DNA of 64,000 nucleotides from NCBI RefSeq assembly GCF_036417845.1, contig NC_089981.1, forward strand, positions 28,324,553 to 28,388,552. The letters run 5' to 3'. A model generated the notes under the pieces. It worked only from the letters and a program-made list of their open reading frames with translations, had not been told where the DNA came from and did no database searches. Made by a program: the position numbers and the translations under genes. The DNA is from Apteryx mantelli (lineage: Eukaryota; Chordata; Aves; Apterygiformes; Apterygidae). Shown piece by piece: positions 62,250-64,000 of this stretch (positions within the stretch are counted from its first letter, which is position 1; each line of letters begins with the position of its first letter).

Positions 62250-62280
62250 ATGATAATACATTAGCTTAATGTATTATCAT
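62250..62280. repeat. AT-rich perfect inverted repeat (14-base arms, 3-base loop)
   Basis: Arms ATGATAATACATTA (62250-62263) and TAATGTATTATCAT (62267-62280) flank the loop GCT. It would form a tight hairpin or cruciform. It has no flanking transposon hallmark that I can see and is too short for a typical miRNA precursor by itself. Confidence 0.9.
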
Positions 62281-64000
62281 ACTAATATACCCTTGAGTTT
62301 CTGTTTTTGTTACAGAGCACAAGAAAATGGTAAACCTGCAGTTGGCATCACATTACCATCATACAACAGTATTCTGAAAGTTAGCATTTAATGCACTGTG
62401 ATCTAAACACCAGAGAACGAGCTGTCTTTGAGATGCAATTCAGGGATAGCTTCATCGCAACTCCCTTTGGAGGCTTTACTAGAACCATACCACTGCAACA
62501 CTATGCAAAAGTCCCCTTATCACACCGCTGCCATCCGATTCAAAATGGGTACCTGCACATTACGTTCCCCAGAGGGCTGAGCTAAACCAGCAGCCCACTT
62601 CTGCCCACTCCACGCAATCACCACCCAGCTTCAAACCATGGCAATCCCGCACTTCCACCTCTTACAGTGCCTTAGTATACTAACTTAAATCATTACTCAT
62701 TCTTACGCACCACTACAGGCTTTACCTCCAGATTCATCCTATAAAGCCTGATGTGTCAATTTTTACTAGTTCTTCCACCGCCCAGAACCACTTTCAGACA
62801 CCCAGGAAAATCTCCTGCCATGAAACACAAAAGCCCCTTTCATCCCATTTCAGGATGCCAACATTTAAGAAGTCTTACAGGTAGGAGATCCAGGCTGGGC
62901 AATTTCTCATCCAGCTGTACAGAATTTTTAACAAGAAAGGAGACAAAATGGAGCTTAAATAGGAGCTATTAAATCTTACCAGGTCATTACATGCCAAGGT
63001 TATTAGAAGTCTGAAACTAAAACAGAGTTCTACTTAAAAACCTACAGAACTGGTATTCTGAGGCTACATATGTAAGTAGTTTGCAGATACAGTTTACATC
63101 ATTCAACAATGCTTTAATCCTCCTGGCAAGCCCCAAAATGCCTCAGCAGAGCATCTATACACACAAAAAAGTTGTTACTACCCAGCAGCTGGTGGCAGAG
63201 AACGAGTCATCCTCATCGGCTCTGTGGAGGTAAACAGGCACCAACTTAGTTTCCACTTATTACATCTAAGCTGCTGTACTGTTCCCTCTCCCTCTTTGCA
63301 TCAATCAAAGTACAAGCCAGCTTCGAATTCTAGTACTTTCTGTAAAACTGCCACTGGCTGTTTTTCAATTCCATTAATTCATGGACACTTCTGTAGAGAA
63401 GGTCCATGTTTGGCTATGGCACCTTGTAAAGTGTTGAGAGAAGAAAAATAAGCCAGGGCAAGGCAGAACTCAGGCTGCAGGAATGGCAAGAGGATATCAA
63501 ATGCTGCTTTAAGTGCTGATATTTTTGTGCTTTGAAGGAAAAATGCCTCAAGGAATCGCAGCAGGAGTCACCTCTATATAAAGACTTTGCCTATAAAGGG
63601 ACATTTATTATTCTCAATTAATGGCATTCTGATAGACATTACATTACATTTCTAAGTGTCAGATTCAGCAGAATATGAAATGACTGAAGGCCTCCTATTT
63701 CACTATGAAAATGGCCATAAAAGGATCTAAAGAATACAAAACCCCTCACATTTTCTAGAAGACACAAGACATCCTTTGATTTCTTACAGTTCTGAAACCT
63801 GGTTAGTACAGCAAGTCGTTCCAAATACAGATTTAAACGTTTGCAAACAGCAAAGTGAATTGCCACTACAGCTCTTTCACAGAATTCAGTGATGTTCACA
63901 GCCTACTACATCAAGAGGCAGTAATAGATCTTGATCACATCCTCCCATGGATTATTAGGGAAACCTAATGTGCCAGAACACTGTATAGTAGGTTTCTGAA

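Larger units (their letters stand above)
46095..64000 (-). other. LMO1: LMO1 intron 1, 3' part (at least 17.9 kb)
   Basis: Everything upstream of the exon 2 acceptor to the window edge appears to be intron 1. I looked on the minus strand for a short exon ending in a donor and encoding Met-(Met)-Val-Leu-Asp-(Lys/Gln)-Glu-Asp and did not find one. Large first introns are known for LMO1; in humans this intron also carries an enhancer with a GATA site linked to neuroblastoma risk. Contents are a CpG island at 51.13-51.35 kb, AT-rich enhancer-like blocks near 51.0-51.5 and 59.1-59.3 kb, a CpG-rich patch at 49.12-49.44 kb, a CR1 fragment, an AT-rich hairpin at 62.25 kb and homopolymer tracts. The stretches 46.1-49.1, 51.5-59.0 and 62.3-64.0 kb show nothing else that I can name. 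Confidence 0.8.

Noticed and set aside
62250-62280. microRNA precursor
   Set aside because: The stem is only 14 base pairs with a 3-base loop; a precursor needs about 25-30 paired bases, and the flanks do not extend the pairing.
46095-64000. Exons of STK33, the expected neighbour upstream
   Set aside because: No kinase-like translation seen; this stretch is still inside LMO1 intron 1.

Overview
This is a vertebrate nuclear window, most likely from a bird. Three things point that way. It carries three exons of LMO1 with conserved protein sequence and canonical splice sites. It holds one recognisable, decayed CR1 LINE fragment (about 61.09-61.48 kb), the family typical of birds, turtles and crocodilians. 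It is otherwise poor in interspersed repeats, with short GC-rich CpG islands in an AT-rich background. I see no bacterial, viral or CRISPR-like content.

Layout: the only protein-coding gene I can support is LMO1 (rhombotin-1, a LIM-only transcriptional adaptor), on the minus strand. Exon 2 (45881-46094), exon 3 (34450-34575) and exon 4 (30087-30192, with the stop) join in phase and encode 147 of the 156 residues expected. The first nine or so residues lie on exon 1, which I could not find, so it probably lies past 64000 and intron 1 is longer than 17.9 kb. A 3' UTR of roughly 320-350 bases follows the stop, with a candidate ATTAAA signal at 29765-29770.

Region by region: 1-6.8 kb is AT-rich DNA with no gene. 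From 6.8 to 27.4 kb is a gene-less but heavily patterned 3' flank. It holds about eight to ten CpG-dense islands (8.5-9.07, 12.95-13.19, 13.99-14.37, 14.93-15.25, 17.69-18.34, 20.2-20.6, 22.4-23.28, 24.2-24.68, 25.17-25.62, 26.9-27.4 kb) interleaved with AT-rich blocks that look like conserved non-coding elements, with homeodomain, POU-octamer, SOX and GATA-type motifs. From 27.4 to 29.7 kb little is visible. LMO1 exons 4 to 2 run from 30.1 to 46.1 kb; introns 2 and 3 hold further CpG islands and enhancer-like blocks. From 46.1 kb to the end is LMO1 intron 1, with a small CpG island near 51.2 kb carrying a 13-base inverted repeat, a block near 59.2 kb, the CR1 fragment and a 14-base AT-rich hairpin at 62.25 kb.

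How it fits together (inference): LMO1 is a dosage-sensitive developmental regulator, and such genes usually sit among many long-range enhancers and CpG islands. The dense 6.8-27 kb flank is best read as part of LMO1's (or the neighbouring locus's) regulatory landscape, possibly with unannotated long non-coding RNA promoters. The longest open frames in the GC-rich patches are by-products of low stop-codon density and resemble no protein family I know. I found no convincing new molecular system; the most interesting parts are the enhancer-like elements and the intronic CpG island.
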